Assembly (NCBI GenBank): GCA_021234155.1
Contig: JAJEKV010000028.1
Span: 12,598,134-12,662,133 of the forward strand
DNA: 64,000 bases
DNA from: Isoetes taiwanensis
Lineage: Eukaryota; Streptophyta; Lycopodiopsida; Isoetales; Isoetaceae
Reading direction: 5' to 3'
Shown here: positions 12,945 to 25,300 of the stretch, piece after piece
Numbering within the stretch: position 1 is the stretch's first letter
How the letters are laid out: every line of letters starts with the position of its first letter
The notes under the pieces: model-generated
Told to the model about the DNA's origin: nothing
The model's input: the letters and a program-made list of their open reading frames with translations, nothing else
Database searches by the model: none
Translations under genes and position numbers: made by a program

Positions 12945-13210
12945 ATGTATCATGTCATACAATCAACCCTAAATTATCCCACGCGGCATTTTTAGTGCCA
13001 CATCATGAAACCCTACGCTATGTGGCACATCATCAAACCCTAGGTTGTGTCACGTCAGCGACTTCCTATTGCCACATCATAGTAAGTGCCATGTCATCAA
13101 ACCCTAGTTTGCAGTGCCACATCATCAAACCCTAGATTGTGCCACATGGCATTTACAATCTAGGGTTTGATGATGTAGCACACAAAACCTAGGGTTTGAC
13201 GTCCTCAGAA
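12945..13210. repeat. Short tandem/inverted repeat cluster with a strong hairpin
   Basis: A motif of about 35 to 50 bp containing GCCACATCATCAAACCCTAG recurs five or six times, mostly direct and once inverted. The inverted copy makes a perfect 22-bp stem: 13,119-13,140 pairs with 13,155-13,176 around a 14-base loop, and the stem extends to 27 bp with one mismatch. No coding capacity. Confidence 0.85.
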
Positions 13211-15115
13211 AGCGACACTTTTATCTACAAGTTATGATTAATAATTTATTTACCATTAATAATAATTTTTGATTAATAAATTACTTTTTTCATTAGTAAT
13301 TTTGACTAAAAAACATTTATTGGTTGCAACAAGCCTCAAATAGGAAGACAAAATTATATTAATCACTTCTTGCAAGCATTTAACAAAGAGCTTAGCCATC
13401 TCAAGTGGATCACCACACTTCATATGTCGCCTCTCTCTCACAACTATATCGGAAGAAAGCCCTCATTGCTTTGAACACATCGACGACGCGAAAGCAATAG
13501 ATGGGCATCCATGTGCACCAGCTCTCTATCCATCATCATTTGGACCTTCATATGTTGATGATGTCCAATGTGCTAGAGTATCGGCCGGTTGGGTTTATCT
13601 CAACACACAACCCCATAAGCCGAATTGCTCGACAAAATCAAGGAGCATCTCGTAAATGTAGCCCAGGGGAATATATGTCGATATCTCATGCCCCCATGAT
13701 GCTTGGTCATCCGATGATGATGTAAAAACTCTCTTCTCCCACCAAGGATATCGCACCTGCTCCATCTTGTAGTGTATAACGGCTCTTCAATTTGGGCATT
13801 CGCCTCCTTGCAAAAAAAACGGAGGGCCGTGGTCCCAATCACCAATAGCCACCCACACATTTGTAAGGGAGTCATCAAAATGGAGTTTGACCCTTTGCAA
13901 TTGAGCTTTGTGTGTGTCCAACCCGAGAGCTGGATGGCATAGACTCCTTCCAGCAAGAGCGAGAGCTATTTCGGGACGTACTTATACACGAAGTCTCATT
14001 TTGGCTTTCCACTCCGACTTATCTTCATATCAGCCCTTCTTGGAGCACTATGCATTGCATTTGACCATCTCCTATAAGAAGAGAATTGGCTCGAAGATGG
14101 TCAAGTAATTCTCGCAAAGGTTCCTCCATTCATGAATGGCGGGACTACCATTGGTCCCCGTGGCTCATCTCCACAAAAGACCTCGTGGGCAAGTCCAAGG
14201 GGTGTGGCCAATGCCGACTTGGGCTCTTGAAACGGATATACTTGTCGGCCAACAACCATGATGCGCCTCTATCTTGGCCTCTCCCACACAATGCCGTGAT
14301 AATAATCATCTTGATTAAAGTACAGTGGTTCCCAAGATCCGATTTGGTATATTTGGCGCCTTGTTTACTACCAATGCACTTTTTACAACTCCAACAAAGA
14401 TCCACAGAATGCCACAATAAATGCAAAGACATTTATCATGAGCATGTAATGATAATCTAGCCCCCGCACCAATAGAGCTCCCACCATGGATAAGACTATC
14501 TAACTCCTTCACCGCTCATCATTGAGACCGCTATCGCCATCTTTGTGATCTTTTGCGTCCGAACCTTTGCACTTCGCCACGAATTAGCCCATCGTCCCAC
14601 GTGATGCCTCAAAGATAGGGGCTCATAAGTGGCACTTTATACTTAAGTAGCATCCTCAATTGCTCTCAGATTGCAAACCCAAGACTTTAAGTTCTTTCTC
14701 ATCATATCTTCCAACTCGCACTCATGCTCCGCCACCTCCCACATAATTCAGACCGACATTCTTTTCTCAACCGATGCTACAAAACGGTTAATCTGATCCA
14801 TCGGGCTTGTATATGTCGTTCGGGCCTGGTGCAGGCGCATATTTGATTGATGAGGATGCTTCTAATTTCACTAAGCATCTCTGTCCCCATCGAGGCCATT
14901 TTTATGCCTACAAACAAAACAAAATAATGAATACAAAAGCCAAGCATGCACAAAGTAAATGCAACATAATAATGACAAATATCAAACATGTATGCGTACC
15001 ATATAATCATTACTTATAACACGCCCTATGGCGACTAATACCTTATCCGACCCCCCGGCCCCAAAAGCAAGAAAAAAAGAAGAAGAAACAAGAAAAACTA
15101 AATAGGTTAGATTAG
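13211..15115. other. Interior of the giant element, no recognised gene
   Basis: Contains several open frames of 60 to 125 codons on both strands (for example 13,956-13,600 minus and 14,086-14,460 plus). I looked for TNP2, DUF4216-like, DUF4218-like and Ulp1 protease motifs here and found none. The composition is mixed and could be decayed transposase-associated coding sequence, but nothing supports a specific call. Confidence 0.25.
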
Positions 15116-15119
15116 GGTA

Positions 15120-15500
15120 TTCGACCTACTCACAAATTTACATTCAGATACTAGTTAATTAGTTAGCGATAGTCCCAAATTTTAGTTAACTTTTTAACCA
15201 AAAACACTACCTAAACTTATCTTCGCACCTTTGTTCTGGATTAGTTAGCAAAATTAACTAAAAATTAACTAAATTAGAAATTTGCACTATAGAGGTCACT
15301 TTAAGTTTAGTTAATTGTACATATAATTTTTATGCCTTTGGCTAACTTAACTAGACATGTTCAAATAATTTAGTTAATTAGTTAAGTTATTTTTTACCAA
15401 CGCTTTTAGTGCTAATTAGTACTACATTAAGTTAGCCTAACCTTTTTTTTTTTTTTTAACTAGCACGGGTGTGAAGGGAATCATCCAAGCCATCGTTAAC
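15120..15500. repeat. TTAACTTAACC-type repeat, copy at 15 kb
   Basis: AT-rich sequence filled with variants of TTAGTTAACTT in both orientations and the block GGTCACTTTAA. The same words occur at 59.27-59.51 kb and 61.68-62.05 kb, so this is a dispersed family, probably MITE-like. Ends could not be fixed. Confidence 0.5.
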
Positions 15501-15544
15501 TTAACCTAGCCATAGCTACCTCTAGCTAAAATCGACAATAAACG

Positions 15545-15935
15545 TGAACTAAGGCCCGAACACCGGTCCTCCCACTGCGGTGGAGCCGACCATGTCCCTT
15601 GCCGTAGCCACATCTACCTAAGAATGAGAAGAAAAGTGGACTTGGACCCCGACACCTAGTCCTCTCCACGCAAGGTGGAGCCGACCGTGACCTTGAACAA
15701 GCCACTACAATTTTATTTTAAACCTAAAAATAACAAGTGGAACTGAAGTGGACTTGAACCCCTGCACGCGGTCCTTCCACTCTAGGTGGAGCCGCCACCG
15801 TGCCCTTTGAACAAGCCACTCATTAACCTAGGAAACATTTATGATTGTAGTGAAAGTGGACTTGAACCCGGCACATGGTCCTCCCCACTCTAGGTGGAGC
15901 CGAATTCGCGTCCTTGAACAAGCCACTCCATCAAT
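15545..15935 (+). repeat. Tandem repeat with TCCAC...GTGGAG hairpin, about 110-bp unit, 4 copies
   Basis: Each unit reads approximately GTGGACTTGAACCC, then GTCCTCTCCACTC-AGGTGGAGCCG, then CCTTGAACAAGCCACT. The middle forms a short hairpin (CTCCAC with GTGGAG). A related set of about three units is at 27,825-28,125. Confidence 0.75.
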
Positions 15936-16074
15936 TTTTTAACCTACTTAAAACTATAAAAATAAAATGCAAGTGCGATCAACTACTTACTAAAATAAGG
16001 ACGCTGTACAAGATCCCGTCGAGGTCCAAATCGTAATAGAAAGCTGCAAATGTATAACAAAGCATTAGAGGAAT

Positions 16075-16880
16075 AAGAACAAAGAAGAAAAAGATCAAGA
16101 AGAAAGAAAGGAAAAAAAAAGGGGGGATAGAAAACAAGAGATAGAAATAAAACAAGAGAAAGAAATAAGAGAATAGAAGGGAAGAAATAAGGATAGAATA
16201 GAGAAGAAATAAGAGAAGAAACAAGAAAGAATGAAGAAAAATAAGAGGAAATAAGAGAAGGGAAGGGAATAGAATGGAAGGAAGAAATAAGGGAAGGGAA
16301 AGAAAAGGATCGAATGGAAAGTGAGGAAGAAATGTGAAGAATAAGAAACAAATGAAGAATGAAGAAATGAAATTAAAAAGAATGAAGAATAAGAAATGAA
16401 AAAAAAAAAGAATAAGGGAAGGGAAGAGAAGAAAAAGAAATGAGGGAAGGGAGGGAAAGAATTAGGAATGAGAAAGCATGAGAAAGAATGGAAATGAGAA
16501 ACAAATGAGAAAGCATGAGAAAGAAATGAGAAAGAAATGAGAAAGCATGAGAAAGAAATGAGAAAGCAAGAAATTAGAAAGAATGAGGAAGAATGAGAAA
16601 GAGTGAGGAATAAAGAATGAGAAAGCATGAGGAAGAAAGAAATGAGAAAGAATGAGGAAGAAAGAATGAGAAAGAAATGAGGAAAGAAGAAATATGGGAA
16701 GAAAGAATGAAGCATGGAAGAAGGAGGAAGAAATGAAGCATGAGGAAGAATGAGGAAGAAATGAAGCATGAGAAAGAAAGGAGGAAGAATGAACGAGGCA
16801 TGGAAGAATGGGAAGAAAAAAAATCAAGAACAAAGAAGAAGAGGAAGGAAAGGAAACCAAAAAAAGAGGAAGGTTGGGCA
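16075..16880 (+). repeat. 0.8-kb polypurine minisatellite
   Basis: The plus strand is almost purely A and G, broken mainly by isolated T in ATGAG or AATAAG. Irregular units such as GAAAGAAATGAGAAAGCATGAG repeat with variable length. Long Phe/Ser-rich frames on the minus strand (up to 224 codons) are produced by the pyrimidine strand and are not genes. Polypurine tracts of this length can form triplex structures; this is general knowledge, not shown here. Confidence 0.9.
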
Positions 16881-17039
16881 TGCACCATTCAATCCAAAAA
16901 ACCTATTCAATCTAAAAAACATGATATACTAACCTTAGAATAGTTGCTTGCAGGTAGATCAGGGTACTAGCGCCGCGGATCGCCCAAGAACCTCGAAGAA
17001 GTAGGGCAAAAAGAAGTTCCGGTGCCGGCGCTGGTTCAA

Positions 17040-17150
17040 AATATTACGTGAGCCGCCGCATGCGACGTCACGTCGCATGCGACGTTATTTCAAATCTGCG
17101 TCGCACGCGACGTCCCCGCGACGTATTTTGTTATAGCGACGTTATTGTTT
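17040..17150. repeat. Internal GCGACG-type repeat block
   Basis: About 110 bases with GCATGCGACGTCACGTCGCA and related palindromic words, like the subterminal arrays of the giant element. It may be the end of a nested or deleted relative. I found no CACAA or CACTA terminus next to it. Confidence 0.6.
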
Positions 17151-17204
17151 TTGCATCTTTTTTTTTAATGTGAAGCTCATTAAAGTTTGTCCCTAGGCTT
17201 ATTT

Positions 17205-17460
17205 GAACAATCCCCGGCCGGATCCTTGAACGGAGGATTCAACTGGCCGAATATATAGGGGAACCGAAGCTTCGAGGGTGTTCATTAGCATACAGCCCCC
17301 CGGTGCCGTGACAGTCGCCTCGAGAACGTTTTTGGGGTCCGTCTCCTGGGGACGGGACTCTCCCCTCTCCTGAGGTGGCCATTCAAAGTCGCCTTGTTTG
17401 ACTTGGGGAAGGGTGCCAGTCATGCTTGCCCAACAACGGCCGCCTCGACCGCTCTAACCC
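17205..17460 (+). repeat. Diverged partial satellite monomer
   Basis: Matches the last 250 or so bases of the 1.11-kb monomer (GGATAGGGGAACCG, then TTTGACTTGGGGAAGGGTGCC and GACCGCTCTAA) with more divergence than the main array. It probably marks the old edge of the array. The spacer at 17,461-17,952 contains a further faint echo of the monomer start (ATGCATTAACTACGAATTTAT) and no gene. Confidence 0.65.
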
Positions 17461-17952
17461 CAACGCTTGGTTCGGACCTTATCCGGGGTAAATTTTGGAA
17501 ATTTTCCAGATGTCTTTGGTGATGACCATAGAAGCCAGCTGACCAAAAACCATAATTTAATTCCATGCCATGCATTAACTACGAATTTATAAACCATAAA
17601 TGCAATAAAATGCATAACTAAAAGAGTGTGCATCGAAAAAAGGCGAAGTCTTTAACCAGGGGGCAAATAAGGCGGTATGGACACATTAAAAAATTTTCAC
17701 TTGGAAACTATGAAGCAATCTTTCATCAAGGTACAATTGTTTCTGAGAAACAAAACCAGTTCATTACAAGTTAGTTATGCCATCCATGTCAAATAGCTTT
17801 AGGGAGCAGAAAAACCAAAACAAAAACCCTTCTAGAATCTGGCAAGTCACAGGGTTTACGTCCAATGCAATCTTAGACCAAGTATAACGCCCAAATGGCC
17901 AAGGTCAACCCCAAGTACAACGATCCCACAAACTCCATTCCTTTGACCTTAG

Positions 17953-18525
17953 CTAACCCTTTGACCTAGACCTTCTCCAAAAATTTCAAAATTGGGTCCG
18001 TGTGATGGAGATGGATTAGGAATCCAAATGGCAAAAAATCAGAATTTATTTTCGCATAATGCATTAATTGCGAATTTATGAATGTCTTGCCACCGCAAAA
18101 GCCCCCCACTTCTACTTGCCACATCGGGAGGAGGACAGGCCCAAACTCCGCCCGCCTGCTCCCCTTGCTCGTATTCTCGGCCGCACTCGGCCAGTCCCAA
18201 ATGCAATGCACTGCCCCCCGCCCCCAAAATGCAAACCCTTCTAGAACCCTCGGCAACCCACAGGGTTTACGCTTTGAGGCCCTCTCCTTGTCGATTAGGG
18301 CGGACCTTGCGCCGCGGACTTGACGGGAGTGGGGGTGTTGATGCTAGAGCACGGACCCTAAAAATCCCCCTAAGCTGCTTGCCCCGAATTTCCTCTCCCC
18401 AAGGCCCTGGGGATCTGACCATTTGTGACCTCCCTCTCCTGGAATCAAAGCGATTTGACTCTCATGTGAATGGACTCGAACGACGACGCTGCCCTAGGGA
18501 CCAGTTCTCGCGGGTCGATTAAGGA
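17953..18525 (+). repeat. Partial 1.11-kb satellite monomer, first half
   Basis: Begins CTAACCCTTTGACCTAGACC and follows the monomer for about 570 bases, up to the GACGCTGCCC...GGGACCAGTTC block. It is then interrupted by the 18.5-19.4 kb minisatellite. Confidence 0.85.
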
Positions 18526-18529
18526 GCCA

Positions 18530-19377
18530 AAGGTCACCAAAATCGGTTTGAGAGACCAAGGAGGACGATCCAAGTCGGGTGGGCAGCCAACCAACCGAAC
18601 CAAACACCGCCGAAAGTCGGGTGGGCACACACCAGCCCGGGCGGTTGGGTAGCCGACTATCGGAGCCAAACACCACCAAGTCGGTTGAGAGACCAAGGAG
18701 GACGATCCAAGTCGGGTGGGCAGCCAACAAACCCAAACAAACACCACCGAAGCCTGTCCCGTGGGCAGCCAAACACCACCGAAGCCGGTGGGCGCCAACC
18801 ACCACCAAGTCAAATGGGGAGCCAAACTAACCGACAGAGCCACCAAGTCGAATGGGCAGCCAACTAGCCAACCAAACACCACCGAAGTCTGGGTGGGCAC
18901 CTAACCCACCACCAAGTCGAGTGGGGAGCCAAACACCACCAACTCGGGTGGGTAGAACTCGACGATCCGACCACACGATTCTACCAAGTCGGTGGGCAGC
19001 CAACTAACCGAACCAAACACCACCCAGTCGGGTGGGCAGCCAACCACCCAGCCAAACACCACCAAGTCGTGTGGGTAGCCAAGCTGATCGATTAGACCAC
19101 ACGACACGACCAAGTCGGGTGGGGAGACAACAACGGCGATCCAAGTCCTCGCCAAGTCGGATGGGTAGCCGACATAGCCATCAAGTCGAGTGGGCAGCCA
19201 GTCGGGTGGGCAGCCAACCACCACCAAGTCGGTTGGGTAGCCAAACTAACCGACAGAGCCACCAAGTCGGGTGGGCAGCCAACTAACCGAACCAAATGGG
19301 TGGGAAGCCAACAACGGCGGGCCAAAGACCCGACCAAGTTGGATGGGTAGCCAAACACCACCAAGTCGTGTGAGCGC
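18530..19377 (+). repeat. ACCAAGTCGGGTGGGCAGCCAA minisatellite
   Basis: Some fifteen to twenty irregular copies of a 40-60 bp unit built on CACCAAGTCGGGTGGGCAGCC, with ACCGAACCAAACACC spacers. It sits inside a satellite monomer: monomer sequence stops near 18,525 (monomer position about 570) and resumes near 19,378 (about 150), so it interrupts the array rather than simply adding to it. Open frames through it are repeat artefacts. Confidence 0.85.
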
Positions 19378-22300
19378 CCCCCGACTTCTACTTGCCACAT
19401 CGGGAGGAGGACAGGCCCAAACTCCGCCCGGCCAGTTCCCTTGCCCGTTCAGACTCGGCCGCGCCTTCTCGCCAGGTCCCCAGTGCAACAGACCAAGTCT
19501 CGCCCCAAAACGCAAAACCCTTCTAGAACCCCTGCAACCCACGGGGTTTACGCTTTGGAGGCCCTCTCCTTGTCGATTCGGCGGGACCTTATACGCGGAC
19601 TTGACGCGGATTGGGGTGTTGACGCCGTGAGCACGGACTCCTAAAATCCCCCCGAAGCTGCTTGCCCCGAATTTCCTCTCCCTAAGGCCCCGGGACGGAC
19701 GGGCGACCTCCCCTCCTCGAATCGCGATTTGACTCTCGCCAATGGACTCCGAACGCCGACGTTGCCCCCGGGGACCAGTTCGTGGGCCGGAAGACCACCC
19801 CACCTCCAAGAAGCGCCAAAGTAGCTCACTTCCATCACACCCCTCGTAGTCAATTGGCCTAGGATGTGGATGCGATACCTTTTTATGGCGTGGAGGGCGT
19901 GGAGTGTTTCTTTCTTTTGCAAACCGACCTTGTAACTTGCTCCCTAGGGTAATTTCGCCATTCCGGACGATTTGGCAGGGTCGATTTGCCATTCGAACCT
20001 CCCCTGCCCGAACGACAAGACACCAAGGTTTACAAGGTCACCTCGTGGCGCCGGTTTGACAAGTTCTCCTGACCGATCTTGAATCTTTGGGCCTTCCCCG
20101 AAGAGGGGCCCCGAACGAGGATCCAACGTCGGATAGGGGAACCGGCCCGGAGGGTGGTCATTAGCGCAGCAGCCCCGGAGCTACCGCCAAAGAAGGGCTG
20201 CCTCGGGAACTTTTTGATCCCGCCTCTTGGGGTCCTGACTCTCCCTCTTGTGAGGGATCCCCGCAAGGTCCCGCCTCGCTTGACTTGGGGAAGGGTGCCA
20301 TCTCTGCTGCCCCCGCAACGGGCTGCCCCGACCGCTCTAATGCTAACCCTTTGACCTAGACCTTCTCCTAAAATTTCAAAATTGGGCTGTGGTGGCCGGA
20401 AATGGATTAGATTCCAAATGGCAAAAAAATCAGAATTTATTTTCGCACAATGCATTAATTGAATTTATGAATGTCTTGCCACTTCAAAAAGCGCCCCCTT
20501 TCTACTTGCCACATCGGGGAGGAGGATGTGCCCAAACTCCGCCTCGTCCCGGGCCCCTTGCTCCGTATTCTCGGCTGCTCCCGTCTGTGTCCTGCCCAAC
20601 TAAGACCAAGTCCAGCCCCCAAAACGCAAAACCCTTCTAGAACCTCGGGCAAACCCACGTGGGTTTACGTTTTGGAGGCCCTCTCCTTGTCGGATCGGGC
20701 GGACCTTTGCGCCGCGGACTTGACGTGGAGTGGGGTGTTGACGCCAGAGCACGGACCCCTAAAAATCCCCCGAAGCCTGCCCCGGCCTCTCCCCAAGGCC
20801 CCGAGGGACCTGACGGGCACCTCCCCTCTCCTGGAATCGCGATTTGACTCTCGCCAATGGACTCAGGCGCCGACGCGTTGCCCGGGGACCAAGTTCCGCG
20901 GGCGAGGAGACCACCCGACCTCCAAGAAGCGTAAAGTAGCTCACTTCCATCACACTCGTAGTCAATTGGCCTAGGATGTGGATGCGGGATACCGCTGTCG
21001 GGAGGGCGGAGTGTTTTCTTTTTTGCAAAACCGACCTTGTAACTTGCTCCCTAGGGTAATTTCGCCCATTCTGACGATTTGGCGTGGTCGATTTGCCATT
21101 CGAGCCTCCCGCGTTCGAACGACAAGACATCATGGTTTCTACAAGGCCGAATTCGGGACGCCCATGTTTGACAAGTTCTCCCGACCATCCGGAATCTTTT
21201 GGGCCTTCCCGAAGAGGGGCCTCAACGGAGGATCCAAATCTGTCGGATAGGGGAACCGGCCCGGAGGGTGGTTTGACAAGCGTCACCCCTCGGAGCGCCG
21301 CCAGAAGGGCTGCCTCGAACTTTTTGGATCCCGCCTCTGGGGTCCTGGACTCTCCCCTCTGTGAGGGATCCCCGCAAGGTCCCCGGCCTCGCTTGACTTG
21401 GGGAAGGGTGCCAGCTCTGTTGCCCCGCAATCGGGCTGCCCCCTGACCGCTCTAATGCTAACCCTTTGACCTAGACCTTCTCCTAAAATTTCAAAATTTG
21501 GGCTGTCGAAATGGATTAGGATTCCACCCGCAAAAATCAGAATTTATTTTCGCACAATGCATTAATTGGCATTTATGAATGTCTTGCCATCGCAAAAGTG
21601 CCCCCGACTTCTACTTGCTACATCGGAGGAGGACAGGCCCAAACTCCGCTCCGCCGGTTCCCCTTGCTCCGTATTCTCGGCTGCAGCTTATCTACCAGTC
21701 CTTAAGTGCAAATGTATTCAAGTCTCGCCCCCAAAACGCAAAACCTTCTAGAACCCGGCAACCCACGGGGGTTTACGTTTTGGAGGCCCTCTCCTTGTCG
21801 ATTCGGGGGGACCTTGGCGGCTGTGACTTGACGTGGAGTGGGGGTGTTGGACGCCAGAGCATGAACCCTAAAATCCCCCTCCCGCTGCCCCGGAATTTCT
21901 TTCCCCAAGGCCCCTGGGACCGGACGGGCGACCTCCCCTCCCTGAATCGCTGATTTGACTCGCCAATGGACTCGAACGCCGACGCTGCCCTGGGGACCAA
22001 GTTCCGTGGCCTTAAGACCACCCGACCTCCAAGAAGCGCCAAGTAGCTCACTTCCATCACACTCGTAGTCAATTGGCCTAGGATGTGGATGCGGATAATC
22101 TTGCCGTGGAGGGCGTGAGTGTTTCTTTCTTTGCAAAACCGACCTTGTAACTTGCTCCCTAGGGTAATTTCGCCATTCCTGACGATTTGGCGGGGTCGAT
22201 TTGCCATTCCGAAGCTCCCTGCGTCTCTAACGACAAGACATCATGGTTTCTACAAGGTCGATTCTCGTGGCGCTTCGGCTGTTTGACAAGTTCTCCCGGA

Positions 22301-25300
22301 CCGACCGAATCTTTTGGGCCTTCCCCGAAGAGGGGCCCCGAATCCAGGGGATCCAACGGGTCGGATAGGGGAACCGGCCCGAGGGTGGTTCATTAGCGTG
22401 CAGCTCGGGAGCGCCGCCAGAAGGGGGTCCTCGGGAACTTTTTGATCCCGCCTCTTGGGTCCTGGACTCTCCCTCTTGTGAGGGATCCCCCCAAGGTCCC
22501 GCCTCGCTTGACTTGGGGAAGGGTGCCGCCTTCTCGTTGCTCGCAACGGCTGCCCCGACCGCTCTAATGCTAACCTTTGACCTAGACCTTCTCCTAAAAA
22601 TTTCAAAATTGGGCCGTGGCCGAAATGGATTAGATTCCAAATGGCAAAAATCAGAATTTGTTTTCGTGACAATGCATTAATTGCGAATTTATGAATGTCT
22701 TGCCACTTCAAAAGCTCCCACTTTCTTCTACTTGCCACATCGAGGAGGACAGGCCCAAACTCCGCCCCGCCTTCCTTGTTCCGATTCTCTACCTGCAGCT
22801 TTTCTCCGGCTGTGTCCTGCGCAATGAGATCAAGTCTCTACCCCCAAAACGCAAAACCCTTTCTAGAACCCGCAACCCACAGTGGTTTACGCTTTTGGAG
22901 GCCCTCTCCTTGTCGATTCTAAGGACCTTTGGCTTTGACTTGACGTGGGAGGGGGTGTTGACGCCAGAGCACGACCCTAAAATCCCCCTAAGTCGCTTGC
23001 CCCTAATTTCCCTCCCCAAGGCCCCTGGGGACTGACGGGGCACCTCCCTCTCCTAATCGCGATTTGACTCTCGCCAATGGACTCTTTAACGCCGACGTTG
23101 CCACAGGGACCAAGTTCAAGCGGGCGAGAAGACCACCCGACCTCCAAGAAGCCAAAGTAGCTCACTTCCATCACACTCGTAGTCAATTGGCCTAGGATGT
23201 GGATGCGGATACCGTGGAGGGCGTGAGTGTTTCTTTCTTTTTTGCAAAACCGACCTTGTAACTTGCTCCTAGGGTAATTTCGCCATTCCTAACGATTTGG
23301 CAGGGTCGATTTGCATTCCCGAGCCTCCCTATGCCCTCAACGACAAGACATCAAGGTTTCTACAAGGCCGACCTCGTGGCGCTTGCGGTTTGACAAGTTC
23401 TCCCTACCGATCTGAATCTTTTGGGCCTTCCCCAGAAGAGGGGCCCCGAATCCAGGATCCAACGGGCCGGATAGGGGAACCGGGCTCCGGAGGGTGGTCA
23501 TTAGCGCAGCCCCGGGAGCCGCCAGAAGGGAAAGGGCTGCCTCGAACTTTTTTGGATCCCGCCTCTTGGGGTCCTGACTCTCCCCTCTTGTGAGGGATCC
23601 CCTCGCAAGGTCCCGGCCTCGCTTTGACTTGGGGAAGGGTGCCACTCGCTGTTCTACAACGGGCTGCCCCACCGCTTCTAATGCTAACCCTTTGACCTAG
23701 ACCTTCTCCTAAAATTTCAAAATTGGGCTGTGTGCCGGAAATGGATTAGGATTCCACCGCAAAAATCAGAATTTATTTTCGCACAATGCATTAATTGCGA
23801 ATTTATGAATGTCTTGCCATCGCAAAAGTGCCCCCGACTTCTACTTGCCACATCGGAGGAGGACAGGCCCAAACTCCGCCCCGCCGGGCCTTCCCCTTGC
23901 TCCTCAGATTTCTCGGCCGGCAGCTTTATCGCCAGTCCCAAGTGTACAGAGACCAAGTCTCCCCCAAAACGAAACCCTTCTAGAACCCGGCAACCCACGT
24001 GGTTTACGCTTTGGAGGCCCTCTCCTTGTCGATTCGGCGGGACCTTGCCTTTGACTTGACGTGGGAGTGGGGGTGTTGACGCCGTGAGCATGAACCCTAA
24101 AATCCCCCTAAGTCGCTTGCCCCCGAATTTCCTTTCCCCAAGGCCACCCCGGACGGACGCACCTCCCTCTCCTGAATCAGCGATTTGACTCTGCCAATGG
24201 ACTCGGAACGCCGACGCTGCCACGGGGACCAAGTTCCGCGGGCCAGAAGACCACCCGACCTCCAAGAAGCCAAAGTAGCTCACTTCCATCACACTCGTAG
24301 TCAATTGGCCTAGGATGTGGATGCTGGATACCGCCGCGGGAGGGCGTGAGAGTGTTTTTCTTTTGCAAAACCGACCTTGTAACTTGCTCCCTAGGGTAAT
24401 TTCGCCATTCCGGACGATTTGGCGGTCGATTTGCCATTCCTGAGCCCTCCCAGTGCCTAGTTCAAGACATCTAATTATTTTACAAGGCCGACCTCCCGGG
24501 CCCGCGTTTGACAAGTTCTCCTGGCCGATCTGGAATCTTTTGGGCCTTCCCCAAGAGGGGCCCCCCAATCCAGGATCCAACCTGGCCGGATAGGGGAACC
24601 GCCCGAGGGTGGTCATTGTGCGTTTTCCGGGAGAGCCGCCAGAAGGGTCATTCTAGAACTTTTTTTGGATCCTTTTCACTTGGGGTCCTGACTCTCCCTC
24701 TGTGAGGGATCCCCTCGCAAGGTCCTGGCCTCGCTTTGACTTGGGAAGGGTGCGGCACCGTTGCCCCGCAACGGGCTGCCCCACCGCTCTAATGCTAATC
24801 CTTTGACCTAGACCTTCTCCGAAAAATTTCAAAATTGGGCTGTGGTTGGAAATGGATTAGATTCCAGCCGCAAAAAATCAGAATTTGTTTTCGCACAATG
24901 CATTAATTGGTGAATTTATGAATGTCTTGCCACCGCAAAAAGCGCCCCCGACTTCTACTTGCCACATCGGGAGGAGGACAGGCCCAAACTCCGCCCGGCT
25001 CCTCCTTGCATCCGTGATTCGCCCCAGCCTTCTCGGCTAGGTCCTGCGTGCAACAGACCAAGTCTCGCCCCCAAAACGCAAACCCTTCTAGAACCCTCGC
25101 AACCCACGGGGTTTACGTTTTTGGAGGCCCTCTCCTTGTCGGTTCGGGCGGGACCTTGGCCGCGGACTTGACGTGGAGTGGGGTGTTGACCTTGAGCACG
25201 GACCCTAAAATCCCCCTAAGCCGCTTGCCCCGAATTTCCTCTCCCCAAGGCCCTGGGGACGGACCGGCCACCTCCCTCTCCGGAATCGCGATTTGACTCG

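Noticed and set aside
13600-14460. TNP2 or DUF4216/DUF4218-like transposase coding sequence
   Set aside because: I compared the frames with remembered family landmarks and none was present.
15979-16888. Phe/Ser-rich open frames up to 224 codons on the minus strand
   Set aside because: They translate the pyrimidine strand of a polypurine minisatellite and have no domain.
18445-19286. Repetitive proline/valine/glycine-rich proteins at 18.4-19.3 kb
   Set aside because: All frames are open because the minisatellite has few stops; they exist on both strands and start in unrelated places.
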